DNA of 64,000 nt from Dongia mobilis (GCF_004363235.1 NZ_SNYW01000014.1:69501-133500), one strand, 5' to 3'; positions 46,601 through 57,151 are shown, counted from the first letter of the stretch. Numbers and translations: made by a program. The notes: a model not told the origin generated them from the letters alone.

Positions 46601-47926
46601 TCAGTTCTGTAGCAAGGGCGACCAGGCCGGATCCGAACCATCCAGCGGCGTTTTCATGACGCGCTCATTGAAGCCGGTCAGGTCGATGCTGTGGAGCTGG
46701 GTCTTGCCGCTCTGCTCCTGCTTGAAGAAGGCGAGGACGCGCCCATTGGGCGCCCAGGTCGGCCCCTCGATCAGCCAGCCCTGGGAGAGCATCCGCTCGC
46801 CCGAGCCGTCCGGGCGCATGACACCGATATAGAAGCTGCCCTGAAAGATACGGGTAAAGGCAATGAGATCGCCGCGCGGCGACCAGACCGGGGTGCCGTA
46901 ATTGCCCTGGCCCTTGCTGATGCGGCGCGGGTTGGAGCCGTCCGCATTCATCACATAGATCTGCTGCGAGCCGCCGCGATCGCTCTCGAAGGTGATCTGC
47001 GACCCGTCCGGGGAATAGCTGGGCGCCGTATCGATGCCCGGCGAATTGGTGATGCGCTGGCTGCTGCGGGTGGCGAGATTCATCACATAGATGTCGGTGT
47101 TGCCGCTCTGCGCCATGCTCATGATCACCCGACTGCCATCCGGCGAAAAACGCGGGGCGAAGGTCATGCCCGGGAAATCGCCCAGGATCTCCTGCTGGCC
47201 GGTATCGAGGCTGAACAGATAGACCCGCGGCTTGTTGCCGTAATAGGACATATAGGTGATTTCCTGCTTCGACGGCGAGAAGCGCGGGGTCAGCACCAGG
47301 GACGAGCCGTCGGTCAGGTTCTTATGGTTTTCGCCGTCCTGGTCCATGATGGCGAGGCGCTTGATGCGCTGCTGCTTGGGCCCGGTCTCGGACACGTAGA
47401 CGATGCGCGAATCGAAATACCCTTCCTCGCCCGTGATACGCTTGTAGATCTCGTCGGCGATCTTGTGGGCGACCCGGCGCCAGTTGGTGGCGACCGCGTT
47501 GTAGCGGAAGCCGGTCATCTGCTGCTCGCCGAAGACGTCGAACAGGCGGAACTCGACCGAGATCTGGCCGCTGGACTGGGTCGTCACGTTGCCGGAGACC
47601 AGCGCCTCGGCATTGATCAGGCGCCAGTCCTGATAGCGCGGCCCCTGCTGCAACGAGGCTGAATCCTGGATAAAGGCGCGTTTGTCGATGGGGGCAAAGA
47701 GGCCCGAACGCTCGAGATCGGCCGCCACCACCATGGCGATGTCCCGGGCCACCTGGCCATCGGCCGGCGAGGCGCCGAAGAAATCCGGGACCGCGATCGG
47801 CATGGGGGTCGGCTGCTTGCCGGGCTGGATGATGATCCTCGGCTCGGCCGATGCCGTCATCGGCAGCATCAGGACTACGAGCAGAACACTCAGTCCCCGA
47901 ATCGCCAGCCTCATAGCTTGCGTCAT
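46601..47926 (-). CDS. tolB: Tol-Pal system protein TolB
   Basis: Periplasmic beta-propeller that binds Pal. Signal peptide [27 protein letters not shown], the TolB N-terminal domain (PIAVPDFFG onward), then propeller repeats with the [27 protein letters not shown] pattern repeated about five times. Length 441 is typical. Between tolA and pal as usual. Confidence 0.96.
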   Translation of the reverse strand: MTQAMRLAIRGLSVLLVVLMLPMTASAEPRIIIQPGKQPTPMPIAVPDFFGASPADGQVARDIAMVVAADLERSGLFAPIDKRAFIQDSASLQQGPRYQDWRLINAEALVSGNVTTQSSGQISVEFRLFDVFGEQQMTGFRYNAVATNWRRVAHKIADEIYKRITGEEGYFDSRIVYVSETGPKQQRIKRLAIMDQDGENHKNLTDGSSLVLTPRFSPSKQEITYMSYYGNKPRVYLFSLDTGQQEILGDFPGMTFAPRFSPDGSRVIMSMAQSGNTDIYVMNLATRSSQRITNSPGIDTAPSYSPDGSQITFESDRGGSQQIYVMNADGSNPRRISKGQGNYGTPVWSPRGDLIAFTRIFQGSFYIGVMRPDGSGERMLSQGWLIEGPTWAPNGRVLAFFKQEQSGKTQLHSIDLTGFNERVMKTPLDGSDPAWSPLLQN

Positions 47927-48027
47927 TGCTCTTGCCTCACTTCGCTTGGCTATTGCGCATATCTGTACAAATCACAGCAGGAACCGGCGATTCTGTCCAT
48001 CGCCTGACGATGTCGGCTGCGGTTCGC

Positions 48028-48939
48028 TCAAAAGCCGGCATAACGGGGATCGCAACCGAACTGAATGACCGGCTGCTCCTTGCCGGGCGGGAACTGTACA
48101 CGTTCCGTGATCATGAAAGCGCGCCGGCAGGATTCCGCCACCATCCGGTAGCGCGGATCGGACATGCGGCCCGGCTCCATGAATTCCACACCGAGAACCC
48201 TACCGGCCCCGTCGAACTTCACCCTGACCCAAGCAAGATATTGCGATGGGTCCGGCAGCGAACCAATGTCCACCGACCAGTTTTTGCCGATTTGGGCGCC
48301 GATATTGTCGGCATCCATCGCACTCAGCGGCACGACCGAGAGCTCCGCCGTCTGCGGTCCGGTGGTCGGCTCGGCCGGCTCCGGCCTGGCCTGGTTCTTA
48401 GGCTTCTCCGGAGTAGGTTCCGCCGCCGGTTCGTCCAGAACGGTGTTCAACAATGCGGCAAGCGGATCCGGCTCTTCTTTGGGCTGTTCCTTGGGTTTAT
48501 CTTTGGGCTTTTCCTTTGGCTTTTCTTCTGCCTTGGGTTTTTCCGGCTCTTTTTCCTTCGGTTTTTCTTCTTCCTTAGGTTTTTCCTTGTCCGGCAACGC
48601 GACCACTTTTTCCTCGGGTGGTGGCGGGGGCGGCGTCACGGAGGCGGTCTGCTTCGGTTTTTCCGGTGCCGGTGCCGTTTCCTTCTTCTTGGTCTGCTCG
48701 GCCTGCTGCTGCTTCGGTTTTTCCGTCGGCTTGCCCGCCTTGTCGACCTTCGGCGCCGCGGTGATGTCGGAAACGAGGGCCGCCTCGATCCCCATCGGCG
48801 CCACGATGATTTCATCCTCGAAGATGTTGGGGACGCCGAAATAGACCACCAGAAGCAAGGCAATGTGGAATACCACCGAGGCCATCAGGCCCTGGTTAAG
48901 CTCCGGTTCCCAGCCCAGCTTTTCCTCAAGAAAACTCAT
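48028..48939 (-). CDS. tolA: Tol-Pal system protein TolA
   Basis: Energy-transducing inner-membrane protein of 303 residues. An N-terminal membrane anchor (GLMASVVFHIALLLVVYFGV) with the conserved Ser-His pair contacts TolQR. A Lys/Glu/Pro-rich spacer of about 110 residues (repeats such as EKPKEEEKPKEKEPEKPKAE) crosses the periplasm. The C-terminal domain has YLAWVRVKFDGAGRVLGVEF. The spacer DNA is repetitive and strongly purine/pyrimidine-skewed. Confidence 0.94.
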   Translation of the reverse strand: MSFLEEKLGWEPELNQGLMASVVFHIALLLVVYFGVPNIFEDEIIVAPMGIEAALVSDITAAPKVDKAGKPTEKPKQQQAEQTKKKETAPAPEKPKQTASVTPPPPPPEEKVVALPDKEKPKEEEKPKEKEPEKPKAEEKPKEKPKDKPKEQPKEEPDPLAALLNTVLDEPAAEPTPEKPKNQARPEPAEPTTGPQTAELSVVPLSAMDADNIGAQIGKNWSVDIGSLPDPSQYLAWVRVKFDGAGRVLGVEFMEPGRMSDPRYRMVAESCRRAFMITERVQFPPGKEQPVIQFGCDPRYAGF

Positions 48940-48941
48940 GC

Positions 48942-49421
48942 CTAGTTCGCATCCTGCGCCGGCTCGCCCGTGGCCGCACCGTCCTTGGTATCGGTGACGA
49001 TGCCGACCTTGGTGAATCCATTAGCCTGCAATTCCGCCAAAACTTGGGCAATGCCGTCCCAATTGGCCTGGGCGTCGCCGCGGACATAGATGGTGGTGTC
49101 CGGCTTGTTCGACGTAATGGCAACGAGGCGCGGACCCAATTCCTCGATATTGATCTGGGTCTCCTGCAGGAAGACGACATTGTCGCTCCGCACGGTGACC
49201 ACCAGCGGTTCTTCCGGGTTCGGCATCGCCTCGGCACTGGTCTTGGGCAGCTCAACCTCGACACCGACCGTCAGCAGCGGCGCCGTCACCATGAAGATGA
49301 TGAGCAGCACCAGCATGACGTCGACCATCGGCGTCACGTTGATCTCGGACATCGGCGTGAATTTGCGCCGGGCCGAATGCCCGCGGGACGGGCTGCCGCC
49401 GCCGCCGAGCTTGATCGCCAT
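48942..49421 (-). CDS. tolR: Tol-Pal system protein TolR
   Basis: ExbD-like subunit of the proton-driven motor. A single N-terminal membrane segment EINVTPMVDVMLVLLIIFMVTAPLL contains the conserved Asp needed for proton use. Length 159. It shares one base with the tolQ stop (TGATG) and stops two bases before tolA. Confidence 0.96.
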   Translation of the reverse strand: MAIKLGGGGSPSRGHSARRKFTPMSEINVTPMVDVMLVLLIIFMVTAPLLTVGVEVELPKTSAEAMPNPEEPLVVTVRSDNVVFLQETQINIEELGPRLVAITSNKPDTTIYVRGDAQANWDGIAQVLAELQANGFTKVGIVTDTKDGAATGEPAQDAN

Positions 49422-50209
49422 CAGTGCTTCTCCTCAAGCTGGCGCGAGAGGATTGCGCCGAACTCGCCGGCAAAGGCCTCCAGGCGGTTGCCGTAGCGGT
49501 TGATGTCGCCGGAAAGCTTGTTATAGGCCAGCACCGCCGGGATGGCGGCGACGAGACCAAGGGCCGTCGCGAACAGCGCCTCGGCAATGCCCGGCGCCAC
49601 GACCGCGAGCGTCGTGTTCTTCGAACCGGCAATGGCAGCAAAGCTGTTCATGATGCCCCAGACCGTGCCGAAAAGGCCGATGAAGGGGGCAGCCGATCCG
49701 ACCGAGGCGAGAAAGCCCATATAGCGCTCGATCTGGTCCATCTCGCGGCCCAGCGTGATGTTCATGACGCGCTCGATGCGGTCCTGCAGGTTCTCGCGCA
49801 GATGCTCGGAGGCGAGCAGCCCCTTGGCGGCCGAGCGGCGCCATTCGCGCATGGCGGCGACGAAGATCGAGGACATCGGGTCGGCCGGCCGATTGCTGAT
49901 GCGGTCGTAGAGGTCCTCCAGCGAACCGCCGGACCAGAACGCTTCCTCGAACTGGCGGGCCTGCTCGCGCAGGCGGCGGATGCGGATGATCTTGTCGAAG
50001 ATGATCGCCCAGGACCAGATCGAGGCCAGGATCAGGAAGATCATGACTGATTTGACGATCCAGTCGGCCTGCAGGAACAGGCCCCAGACCGAGAGGTCAT
50101 GCGCGACGCTGGGCAGGCCGACGGCGCCCTGGGCGGCGGCTTGCACACCTTCGAGGGCAGCGCCATCGACGGCTTCAACGGGTACGGCTGGCGGGGTTTG
50201 CGGATCCAT
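49421..50209 (-). CDS. tolQ: Tol-Pal system protein TolQ
   Basis: ExbB-like motor subunit, 262 residues, with three membrane segments (about residues 55-75, 165-185 and 200-220). SVGSAAPFIGLFGTVWGIMNSF and GIAEALFATALGLVAAIPAVLAYN are family hallmarks. The first 45 residues are Ala/Pro-rich and variable. Nine bases separate it from ybgC. Confidence 0.95.
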   Translation of the reverse strand: MDPQTPPAVPVEAVDGAALEGVQAAAQGAVGLPSVAHDLSVWGLFLQADWIVKSVMIFLILASIWSWAIIFDKIIRIRRLREQARQFEEAFWSGGSLEDLYDRISNRPADPMSSIFVAAMREWRRSAAKGLLASEHLRENLQDRIERVMNITLGREMDQIERYMGFLASVGSAAPFIGLFGTVWGIMNSFAAIAGSKNTTLAVVAPGIAEALFATALGLVAAIPAVLAYNKLSGDINRYGNRLEAFAGEFGAILSRQLEEKH

Positions 50210-50218
50210 GGGGTGTCT

Positions 50219-50662
50219 TCACTTCCGTAGGGCTGGGTCGGTTGAGAGAACGCTGCGCAGGGCCGCGGGCAGCCGGACCGGCCGCCCGTCGCGGCCCACG
50301 CAGGCAATGGTGACATCGACGCGGCAGAGTTCATCGCCGCCGCGCCGGATGGATTGGGCAAGATCGATGGTGGCGGCACCGAGGCCGCCGATCCGCGTCG
50401 AAACGCTGAGCTGGTCATCGAGTTTCGCGGGCTTCAGATACTCGGCCGAACAGCGCCGCACAGCGAGGATGATGGCGTCCTGCTCCAGCATCGCCGTGTG
50501 ATGGAAGCCCGCTTCGCGCAGCATCTCGGTCCGCGCCCGCTCGGCAAATTTCAGATAGTTGGCGTAATAGACGATGCCGCCGGCATCGGTGTCCTCGTAA
50601 TAGACACGGATGGGGAAAATGTGCGCTGGCTCGGGCTGCGGCTTCAGGGCGGTGAGGGTCAT
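50219..50662 (-). CDS. ybgC: Acyl-CoA thioesterase YbgC
   Basis: Hot-dog-fold thioesterase associated with the Tol-Pal locus; it hydrolyses acyl-CoA or acyl-ACP. The catalytic region is VYYEDTDAGGIVYYANYLKFAERARTEML, containing the conserved Asp. ATG 50662 is used because GGAGG lies six bases upstream, with a GTG three bases earlier. It shares one base with the ruvB stop, linking the ruv and tol genes. Confidence 0.94.
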   Translation of the reverse strand: MTLTALKPQPEPAHIFPIRVYYEDTDAGGIVYYANYLKFAERARTEMLREAGFHHTAMLEQDAIILAVRRCSAEYLKPAKLDDQLSVSTRIGGLGAATIDLAQSIRRGGDELCRVDVTIACVGRDGRPVRLPAALRSVLSTDPALRK

Positions 50663-51726
50663 CACGCCTCCTCCCCCACATTCGGTCCCAGCAGATCGGC
50701 CTGCGCAGCGTTTGAAGAGGGCGTCAGCCCCAGATGCTTGTAGCCATTCAGGGTCAGCATGCGGCCGCGCGGCGTCCGCTGCAGCAGGCCCTGCTGGATC
50801 AGATAGGGCTCGATCGCATCCTCGATCGTGTCGCGCTGTTCCGAGAGAGCGGCCGCCATGGTCTCCACGCCGACCGGCCCGCCGTCGTAATTCTCGGCGA
50901 TGCAGGTGAGATAGCGCCGGTCCATGGCATCAAGGCCCAACTGGTCCACCTCCAGTCGGTTGAGCGCCTGGTCGGCAAGCTTGGCGTCCACCCTGCCCGC
51001 CTTGGCGACCGCCGCAAAATCGCGCACGCGCCGCAGCAGGCGGCCGGCGACGCGCGGCGTTCCCCGCGCGCGCCGCGCGATCTCGAGGGCGCCGCTGTCG
51101 GCAAGATCAAGGCCGAGGACACGGGCGCCACGCCGCACGATCAGTTCCAGCTCGGCATGGGTATAGAAATTGAGCCGCTGCGGAATGCCGAAACGCTCGC
51201 GCAGCGGCGTCGTGATCATGCCGAGGCGGGTGGTGGCGCCGACCAGGGTAAAGCGCGGCAGGTCGATCCGCACCGAGCGCGCCGCCGGCCCCTCGCCGAT
51301 GATGAGGTCGAGGTGGAAATCCTCCATTGCCGGATAAAGGATCTCCTCGACCGCCGGCGACAGGCGGTGGATCTCGTCGATAAAAAGCACGTCGCGCGGC
51401 TGCAGGTTGGTCAGCAGGGCGGCAAGATCGCCAGCCCGCGCGATGACCGGACCGGAGGTCGCCCGGAAGCCGACGCCAAGCTCGCGCGCCACGATCTGCG
51501 ACAGGGTCGTCTTGCCGAGGCCGGGCGGGCCATAGAACAGGACATGGTCGAGGGCCTCGCCGCGCGCCTTCGCCGCCTCGATGAAGACGCCGAGATTCTC
51601 GCGCAGCTTCGCCTGGCCGATGAATTCGGTGAGGGCCAGCGGCCGCAGGCTCTGCTCGCCACTGTCCTCCGGCGCCTGTTCGGCGGCGATCATGCGCGGT
51701 CCGGTCATGCTTTCGGGCGAGCTCAT
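50662..51726 (-). CDS. ruvB: Holliday junction branch migration helicase RuvB
   Basis: AAA+ motor of the RuvABC resolvasome. Walker [14 protein letters not shown], Walker [10 protein letters not shown], sensor 1 [19 protein letters not shown] and a C-terminal winged helix ([18 protein letters not shown]). Length 354 is standard. The start overlaps ruvA by four bases. Confidence 0.97.
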   Translation of the reverse strand: MSSPESMTGPRMIAAEQAPEDSGEQSLRPLALTEFIGQAKLRENLGVFIEAAKARGEALDHVLFYGPPGLGKTTLSQIVARELGVGFRATSGPVIARAGDLAALLTNLQPRDVLFIDEIHRLSPAVEEILYPAMEDFHLDLIIGEGPAARSVRIDLPRFTLVGATTRLGMITTPLRERFGIPQRLNFYTHAELELIVRRGARVLGLDLADSGALEIARRARGTPRVAGRLLRRVRDFAAVAKAGRVDAKLADQALNRLEVDQLGLDAMDRRYLTCIAENYDGGPVGVETMAAALSEQRDTIEDAIEPYLIQQGLLQRTPRGRMLTLNGYKHLGLTPSSNAAQADLLGPNVGEEA

Positions 51727-52331
51727 TGCGCCAGTTCCTTGAGCCCGTGCACGATGAGGTCATTGAGCGCCGCATCGGCACCCTGCTTCTGCATCACTCG
51801 GGTGACGGCACCATAGGCCTCGGCGCGGCGATAGCCCAGATTGACCAGCGCCGACACCGCGTCATTCATCGGCCCGTCTGCCGCCGCCGGTGCGGCGCCC
51901 GCGACAGGGGCCGAGATGCCGAGCGAGATGCCGCCCACCTTGTCCTTCATTTCGGCAACGACGCGCTGCGCAAGTTTGGGGCCAACGCCATTGGCGCGCG
52001 CCACCGCCGCCTTGTCCTGGGCAGCGACCGCACGGGCAAGTTCATCCGGCGCCAGCACCGAGAGGATGCTCAGCGCCACCCTGGCACCGACACCCTGGAC
52101 ATTGAGCAGCGCGCGGAACCAGTCACGCTCGGTCGCATCGGCGAAACCATAGAGCGAGATCGCATCCTCGCGCACATGGGTGTCGATCAGCAGGCTGGCC
52201 GCACTGCCGCGATTGCCGAGGCGTGCCAGGGTCTTGCCGCTCGCAAAGACGACATAGCCGACACCGCCCACATCGATAATCGCATGGTCGCCGGCAATGC
52301 TGTCGACCTGGCCGGTAAGCTTCCCAATCAC
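51723..52331 (-). CDS. ruvA: Holliday junction branch migration subunit RuvA
   Basis: Tetrameric junction-binding protein of 202 residues. GTG 52331 begins the family N-terminus [28 protein letters not shown]; the helix-hairpin-helix pair [14 protein letters not shown] and [19 protein letters not shown] follows, then the RuvB-binding C-terminal helices. GTGA overlap with ruvC. Confidence 0.96.
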   Translation of the reverse strand: MIGKLTGQVDSIAGDHAIIDVGGVGYVVFASGKTLARLGNRGSAASLLIDTHVREDAISLYGFADATERDWFRALLNVQGVGARVALSILSVLAPDELARAVAAQDKAAVARANGVGPKLAQRVVAEMKDKVGGISLGISAPVAGAAPAAADGPMNDAVSALVNLGYRRAEAYGAVTRVMQKQGADAALNDLIVHGLKELAQ

Positions 52332-52843
52332 CGGGCGACCTCGCGGAAATCCCGGGCGCCCCATTTGCCGAGCGTGCCCATGTGATGGGCATGGCAGATG
52401 GCAACCGCCAGCGCGTCGGCGGCGTCGCTGCTCTTCTGGTCGCGCGCCGGCGGCAGCAGCATGCCGACCATCATCTTGATCTGCTCCTTGTCGGCGTGCC
52501 CGGCCCCCACCACGGATTTCTTGACGAGGTTGGTGGGATACTCCGCCACACGCAGCTTGTAGAGCGCCGGCACCAGCAGGGATACGCCGCGGGCGAGGCC
52601 CAGTTTCAGGGTCGAACTCGGGTTCTTGTTGACGAAGGTCTCTTCGACCGCGGCTTCGTCCGGCTGGTGGGCGTCGATCACGTCGCGCAATCCGTCATGG
52701 ATCTCCACCAGGCGCATGGCGAGGTCGAGTTTGGCATTGGAATGCACCACGCCGGCCGCGACAAAAGTCAGGCGCGAACCGACGGCATCAATGACGCCCC
52801 AACCGGTATGCTGCAGACCGGGATCCAGTCCGAGAATTCGCAT
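52328..52843 (-). CDS. ruvC: Crossover junction endodeoxyribonuclease RuvC
   Basis: Resolves Holliday junctions by paired nicks. Catalytic acids are visible: Asp in [18 protein letters not shown], Glu in [12 protein letters not shown], and the Asp pair in [16 protein letters not shown]. Length 171. It heads ruvCAB, 44 bases after yebC. Confidence 0.97.
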   Translation of the reverse strand: MRILGLDPGLQHTGWGVIDAVGSRLTFVAAGVVHSNAKLDLAMRLVEIHDGLRDVIDAHQPDEAAVEETFVNKNPSSTLKLGLARGVSLLVPALYKLRVAEYPTNLVKKSVVGAGHADKEQIKMMVGMLLPPARDQKSSDAADALAVAICHAHHMGTLGKWGARDFREVAR

Positions 52844-52887
52844 GCCGCCAATGGTCGTAATGGCTGGGCTCCTTCCGGTGGCGGCTG

Positions 52888-53637
52888 TCAGGCCGTCAAC
52901 TTGGCCAGTATTTCGTCCGACACTTCGACATTGGTGCTGACGGTCTGGACGTCGTCATTATCCTCCAGCACGTCGATCAGCTTGAACAGGCTCTCCGCGG
53001 TGTCGGCATCCACCGGCGCCGTGGTCACGGGGCGCCACTGCAGCCGCGATTCCCGCGCCGCACCGAATTTCCCCTCGAGCACGTCGCGCACTGCCGAGAA
53101 ATCGCCCGGGGCACAGGTGACCTCATGGGCCTCGGCATCGGATTCGACGTTGTCCGCACCGGCTTCCAGCGCCGCCTCGAACATGGCATCGGCGCCGGCC
53201 GCCTTGGTTTCGTAACGGATGACACCCTTGCGCTCGAACATGAAGGCGACCGAGTTGGTCTCGCCCAGATTGCCACCCGCCTTGCCGAAGGCAGCTCGCA
53301 CTTCGGACGCCGTACGATTGCGATTGTCGGTCAGGGCCTCGACGATGATGGCAACGCCGCCGGGGCCGTAACCCTCGTAGCGCACTTCCTCATAAGCCGT
53401 GTTGTCCTCGCCGCCGGCGCCGCGCTTGATGGCGCGTTCCATCGTGTCCTTCGGCATGTTGGCTTCGCGTGCGGCGATCATGGCGGCGCGCAGGCGCGGA
53501 TTGGCATCCGGGTCTGCCGAGCCCATTTTTGCCGCCACGGTCAACTCGCGGATGATCTTGGTAAAGACCTTGGCGCGCTTCGCATCCTGCGCACCCTTGC
53601 GGTACATGATATTCTTGAATTGGGAATGGCCAGCCAT
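52888..53637 (-). CDS. yebC: YebC/PmpR-family transcriptional or translational regulator
   Basis: A 249-residue acidic DUF28 protein. [27 protein letters not shown] is the classic YebC start, with [17 protein letters not shown] and [19 protein letters not shown] following. Family members act as DNA-binding regulators and, in some species, relieve ribosome stalling on proline runs. It is upstream of ruvCAB as in many proteobacteria. Confidence 0.95.
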   Translation of the reverse strand: MAGHSQFKNIMYRKGAQDAKRAKVFTKIIRELTVAAKMGSADPDANPRLRAAMIAAREANMPKDTMERAIKRGAGGEDNTAYEEVRYEGYGPGGVAIIVEALTDNRNRTASEVRAAFGKAGGNLGETNSVAFMFERKGVIRYETKAAGADAMFEAALEAGADNVESDAEAHEVTCAPGDFSAVRDVLEGKFGAARESRLQWRPVTTAPVDADTAESLFKLIDVLEDNDDVQTVSTNVEVSDEILAKLTA

Positions 53638-53997
53638 CGGGTCTGTTCCTGAACGCAAAACCTAGTAGAATCTAACGGCCAATCCTTACCATATATTGGG
53701 GCCGATGGCGTCCAACGGCGGACCCTAGACCGCGAATATGGCAGGATTTTGACGCCTTTTAGCACATCTTCCCGCGCTGCCAAGCCCGCCGCCTGACCGA
53801 CTTGTCCCGGCCCGCAAGCTACACTCGGCTGTATTGCTTGAAGATAATTCTGAAGCGTCGGTCGGAAATTCACTTCTTCTTTACGCTCCGCAACGTATAA
53901 AGTTTAGCAATTCCTTCCGATTCGGGGCAAAAACCCACGAAAAGCCCAAGAATTCGGGAAAGATGAAACCGTCCGCCATCCCGTCGTTAGGTGCCGC
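53638..53997. other. 360-base gene-free region upstream of yebC and the coiled-coil gene
   Basis: Locally AT-richer than the flanking genes, especially 53835-53960. It should hold divergent promoters. On the plus strand TATAAA (53896-53901) is a possible -10 box for the small gene at 53998, with only a weak -35. No convincing RNA gene or repeat was seen. Confidence 0.4.
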
Positions 53998-54267
53998 ATG
54001 TCGCGTACGATCTCAGAGGCCAGCAATGCCTCGCAATCGGTCGATCTCGAGGCCGAGATTCGCCGCATGGCGGAGTTCGTGACCCAGGTCGCACGCCAGA
54101 TGGGCCTGGAAGGCATTGCCGGCGCGATCAAGATCGTCGCCGACGAAACGCCCAGCGCCAGTGACCGTGTTCATGAAATGGCGCGCCAGTTCCGGGAGCG
54201 GACAGTGCAAATGGAAGACGAAGTTGCCCGCTTCCGCGCCGTGGCCGGCGGCCGGCGCAGCGCCTGA
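53998..54267 (+). CDS. Small predicted coiled-coil protein
   Basis: An 89-residue soluble protein, almost all helical: VDLEAEIRRMAEFVTQVARQ, then VHEMARQFRERTVQMEDEVARFRAV with regular hydrophobic spacing. The ending resembles the last helix of methyl-accepting chemotaxis proteins (LxxEVxxF) but there is no hairpin tip. AGGTG lies five bases before the ATG. It converges on the MHYT histidine kinase, 17 bases apart. Family not recognised; a signalling adaptor is speculation. Confidence 0.6.
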   Translation: MSRTISEASNASQSVDLEAEIRRMAEFVTQVARQMGLEGIAGAIKIVADETPSASDRVHEMARQFRERTVQMEDEVARFRAVAGGRRSA

Positions 54268-54284
54268 GCCAACCCTTCGGCTGC

Positions 54285-56249
54285 CTAGGAAGCGGCGGCG
54301 CCGCCCTGGCTCAACTCGACGAATTTGACGCGGTCCCGGGGGAAACGTACCTGGACCAGGGTGCCGACGCCGCGCGCACTTTCAATCGACAATTCGCCCT
54401 GGTGCAGGGATATCAGCGCCCTGGTCAGCGGCAGCCCCAATCCGGTTCCCTCGAATGACCGGCTGAGACCGCCTTGCGCCTGGTGGAAGGGTTGCAGCGC
54501 CTGGGCAATCTCGTCATCGCTCATGCCGATGCCCGAATCCTGCACCGACAAGATGCAGCAGCCGCCGGAATCGACCTCGCCGGCAATGCGGATGCGCCCG
54601 CCTTCCGGCGTGAATTTCACCGCGTTCGAAATCAGATGGATCAGGATCTGGCGCAGCTTGCTGCGGTCGGCCAGCAACAGACATCGGCCTTGGAAAGGCT
54701 CGACCACAACCTGCAGGGCCTTTGCCTGGATCTGTTCCTGGTGCAGGCGACGGCATGCCTCCGCCTCCGCCATCGGTTCCACCAGGATGCTGTCCAGTTC
54801 CAGGCTGCCCGATTCGGCGCGGGAGTATTCCAGGATGCTGTTGATGACGGTCAGCAATTGCTTGCCGCTGACATTGATGTCGCGGGCGAAATCGACGTAG
54901 CTCTCCTGGATCGGCCCGTTTGGTTGCGCCAGCAGCAGATCCGAGAAGCCGATGATGGAATTGAGTGGTGTTCGCAATTCATGGCTGACATTGGCCAGAA
55001 AGGTGGATTTCGCCCGGCTGGCCGCTTCGGCACGCTCCTTGGCCGCCAGCAATTCCTCGGCGATCCGCTTCTTGTCGGTGACGTCATGCAGTTTCACGAC
55101 CAGCGCATTGAGATGCGGGTCGTCCAGCAGATTCCTGATCGTCATGTCCATGAAGCAGCGGTCGCCGGCGGCATTGCGCATCGGCAGTTCATTCGCGGCC
55201 TGCGGTTCGGAACCATGCTCGAGGCAGGCCGACAGCAACCCGGCCACTCGGTTGCGGGATTCGGGCGGCGCCAGTTGCGTAAAAGGCCGCCCAACAACCT
55301 CGTCCGGCGCAAGACCGAGGATCCGCCCCAGCGCCGGAGAGACATAGATGATGCGCCCGCCTCGATCCAGCAGCAGGATGATGTCCGTCATGCTGGTGAC
55401 GATGGCCTCGAAGCGGCTTTCGCTGCGCGCATGATGCACGGCGGCCCTTTGCGACTGGCGGTCCATGCGCCGATCGCCGATCGCCGAGATGAAGCCGATG
55501 GCAAGGATCAGCATCGTGACGACGGCCAGGCTGCCGGCCATCAGGGTCGCCGGTGTCCCCTCCTCGAAGGCCGACGGATAGTTGCGCATTGCGCTAACGA
55601 GGCGCACGGCTGCCATGCCGGTGTAATGCATGCCGGTGATGGCCGCGCCCATGACCAGCGCGGCGGCAGCCTTGTGCCAGGCTCTGTCGAGCTTGAGGCT
55701 GAGCCAGAAGGCAGCGGTGGCTGCCACCACGGCCACCACGACCGAGGCACTGACCAGCACCGGGTCATATTCGATGCGTGCCTGAACGACGAGGGCCGCC
55801 ATGCCGGTATAATGCATGCCGGCGACACCGGCGCCGGTGATGCCGCCGGCGAGCAACAGACGCAGCCCGTTGATGCCCGAGGCAAGGCCGCCACCGCGGT
55901 GCGGCGGGGCATCTCCGCGCCGATAGGCGGCGACGAAATAGCCCACCATGGTCGAGGCGATCGCCAGCAGCAGCGACAACAGGGTGAGGAAGGTGTCGTA
56001 GGTGAAGTGAACCGGCGCCCCATAGGCCAGCATGGCGATGAAATGCATCGACCAGATGCCGCCGCCCAGGGTCACGCCCGCCGCCGACAGCCAGAGCCAC
56101 CAGTTCCGGCCCGCGGCGCCGCGCAGGCGCTCGGCGACATCCAGCGAGACGAAGGACGCGACAACCGCGACGAGGATCGAAAGCAGGACGATCAGCGGGT
56201 CATGGCTGGTGCTGAGATAGGTCACCTTGGGGTCCGGGCGCAGTTCCAA
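54285..56249 (-). CDS. MHYT-PAS hybrid-less sensor histidine kinase
   Basis: A 654-residue membrane kinase. Seven or so N-terminal hydrophobic segments carry the MHYT sensor motif three times (MHFIAM near 68, MHYTGM near 145 and 207), thought to bind a metal and sense a diatomic gas. A PAS domain (about 278-395) precedes HisKA with phospho-acceptor H423 in SHELRTPLNSIIGFSDLL, and an HATPase domain with N-box HLISNAVKFTPEGG, G1 VQDSGIGM and G2 GTGLGLPL. No receiver domain or adjacent response regulator exists, so it is an orphan kinase. Confidence 0.9.
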   Translation of the reverse strand: MELRPDPKVTYLSTSHDPLIVLLSILVAVVASFVSLDVAERLRGAAGRNWWLWLSAAGVTLGGGIWSMHFIAMLAYGAPVHFTYDTFLTLLSLLLAIASTMVGYFVAAYRRGDAPPHRGGGLASGINGLRLLLAGGITGAGVAGMHYTGMAALVVQARIEYDPVLVSASVVVAVVAATAAFWLSLKLDRAWHKAAAALVMGAAITGMHYTGMAAVRLVSAMRNYPSAFEEGTPATLMAGSLAVVTMLILAIGFISAIGDRRMDRQSQRAAVHHARSESRFEAIVTSMTDIILLLDRGGRIIYVSPALGRILGLAPDEVVGRPFTQLAPPESRNRVAGLLSACLEHGSEPQAANELPMRNAAGDRCFMDMTIRNLLDDPHLNALVVKLHDVTDKKRIAEELLAAKERAEAASRAKSTFLANVSHELRTPLNSIIGFSDLLLAQPNGPIQESYVDFARDINVSGKQLLTVINSILEYSRAESGSLELDSILVEPMAEAEACRRLHQEQIQAKALQVVVEPFQGRCLLLADRSKLRQILIHLISNAVKFTPEGGRIRIAGEVDSGGCCILSVQDSGIGMSDDEIAQALQPFHQAQGGLSRSFEGTGLGLPLTRALISLHQGELSIESARGVGTLVQVRFPRDRVKFVELSQGGAAAS

Positions 56250-56329
56250 TGGCGGATGAAAATTCCGCCCGCATTCTATCGCCGGGCCCTTAAGCTAACA
56301 TTAAGGTATTGATATTCAGAGAAAGTCCC

Positions 56330-57148
56330 TCAAGCCGGTACGGGCATGGCCGGCGCCAGTCGACCACCCAGACGAACCGGGCTGATGCGTCGGGCAAGCC
56401 CGCTGCCTTCGTCGATCTCGACCACCACCCCGCAGAGGGTTCCGTCGCCATTGGCGGGGCTCAGCCGCTCGGTCGGCAGCTTTCGGGTAAAGCGCTGGAT
56501 GGGGATGGTTTTTTCCATCCCGATGACAGAATCATAATCGCCGCACATGCCCGCATCGGTCTGATAGGCGGTGCCATTGGCGAGGATCATGGCATCGGCC
56601 GTCGGTACATGGGTATGGGTGCCCACGACAAAACTGGCGCGGCCGTCAACGAAATGGCCGAATGCCATCTTCTCGCTCGTCGCCTCTGCGTGAATATCGA
56701 ACATGATCGCATCGACATTGCCGCCAAGCCGGTAGGTCTTTAGCAATGCCTCCGCCGCGGCAAAGGGATCATCGAGGGGATCCATGAAAAGCCGGCCCAT
56801 CAGATTGGCCACCAGGACCTTTTTCCCGCGCTGGGTCTGGTAGACATGGGCGCCGCGACCGGGCGTCCCAGCCGGAAAGTTGATCGGGCGCAGCAGCCGC
56901 GCCTCGTTGCCGATGAAGCCCACCGTTTCCTTCTGGTCCCAGACATGGTTCCCCGTCGTCGCGCAATCGACTCCGGCGGCGAAGAGTTCACCCAGCAGCT
57001 TCTGCGTAATGCCGAACCCGCCCGCCGCATTCTCGACATTGGCAACGACGAAATCGAGGCCGAGGTCGCGTCGCAATGCCGGCAGATTCGCCACGACGAC
57101 ATCGCGGCCCGCACGCCCCACCAAATCACCCAGAAACAGCAGATTCAT
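56330..57148 (-). CDS. YmdB-type metallophosphoesterase (TIGR00282 family)
   Basis: A 272-residue calcineurin-like enzyme. Metal ligands appear in order: FLGDLVGRAGRD (Asp), VVANVENAAGGFG (Glu and Asn), TTGNHVWDQKE (Asn-His), DIHAEATSEK (His) and GTHTHVPTAD (His pair). In Bacillus, YmdB hydrolyses 2',3'-cyclic nucleotides and affects RNA turnover; the role in alphaproteobacteria is unproven. ATG 57148 lies just after the 5-FCL stop, so the two are coupled. Confidence 0.9.
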   Translation of the reverse strand: MNLLFLGDLVGRAGRDVVVANLPALRRDLGLDFVVANVENAAGGFGITQKLLGELFAAGVDCATTGNHVWDQKETVGFIGNEARLLRPINFPAGTPGRGAHVYQTQRGKKVLVANLMGRLFMDPLDDPFAAAEALLKTYRLGGNVDAIMFDIHAEATSEKMAFGHFVDGRASFVVGTHTHVPTADAMILANGTAYQTDAGMCGDYDSVIGMEKTIPIQRFTRKLPTERLSPANGDGTLCGVVVEIDEGSGLARRISPVRLGGRLAPAMPVPA

Positions 57149-57151
57149 CAA

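Noticed and set aside
48470-48740. Repetitive skewed DNA as a non-coding repeat
   Set aside because: It encodes the Lys/Glu/Pro spacer of TolA; repetition is explained by the protein.
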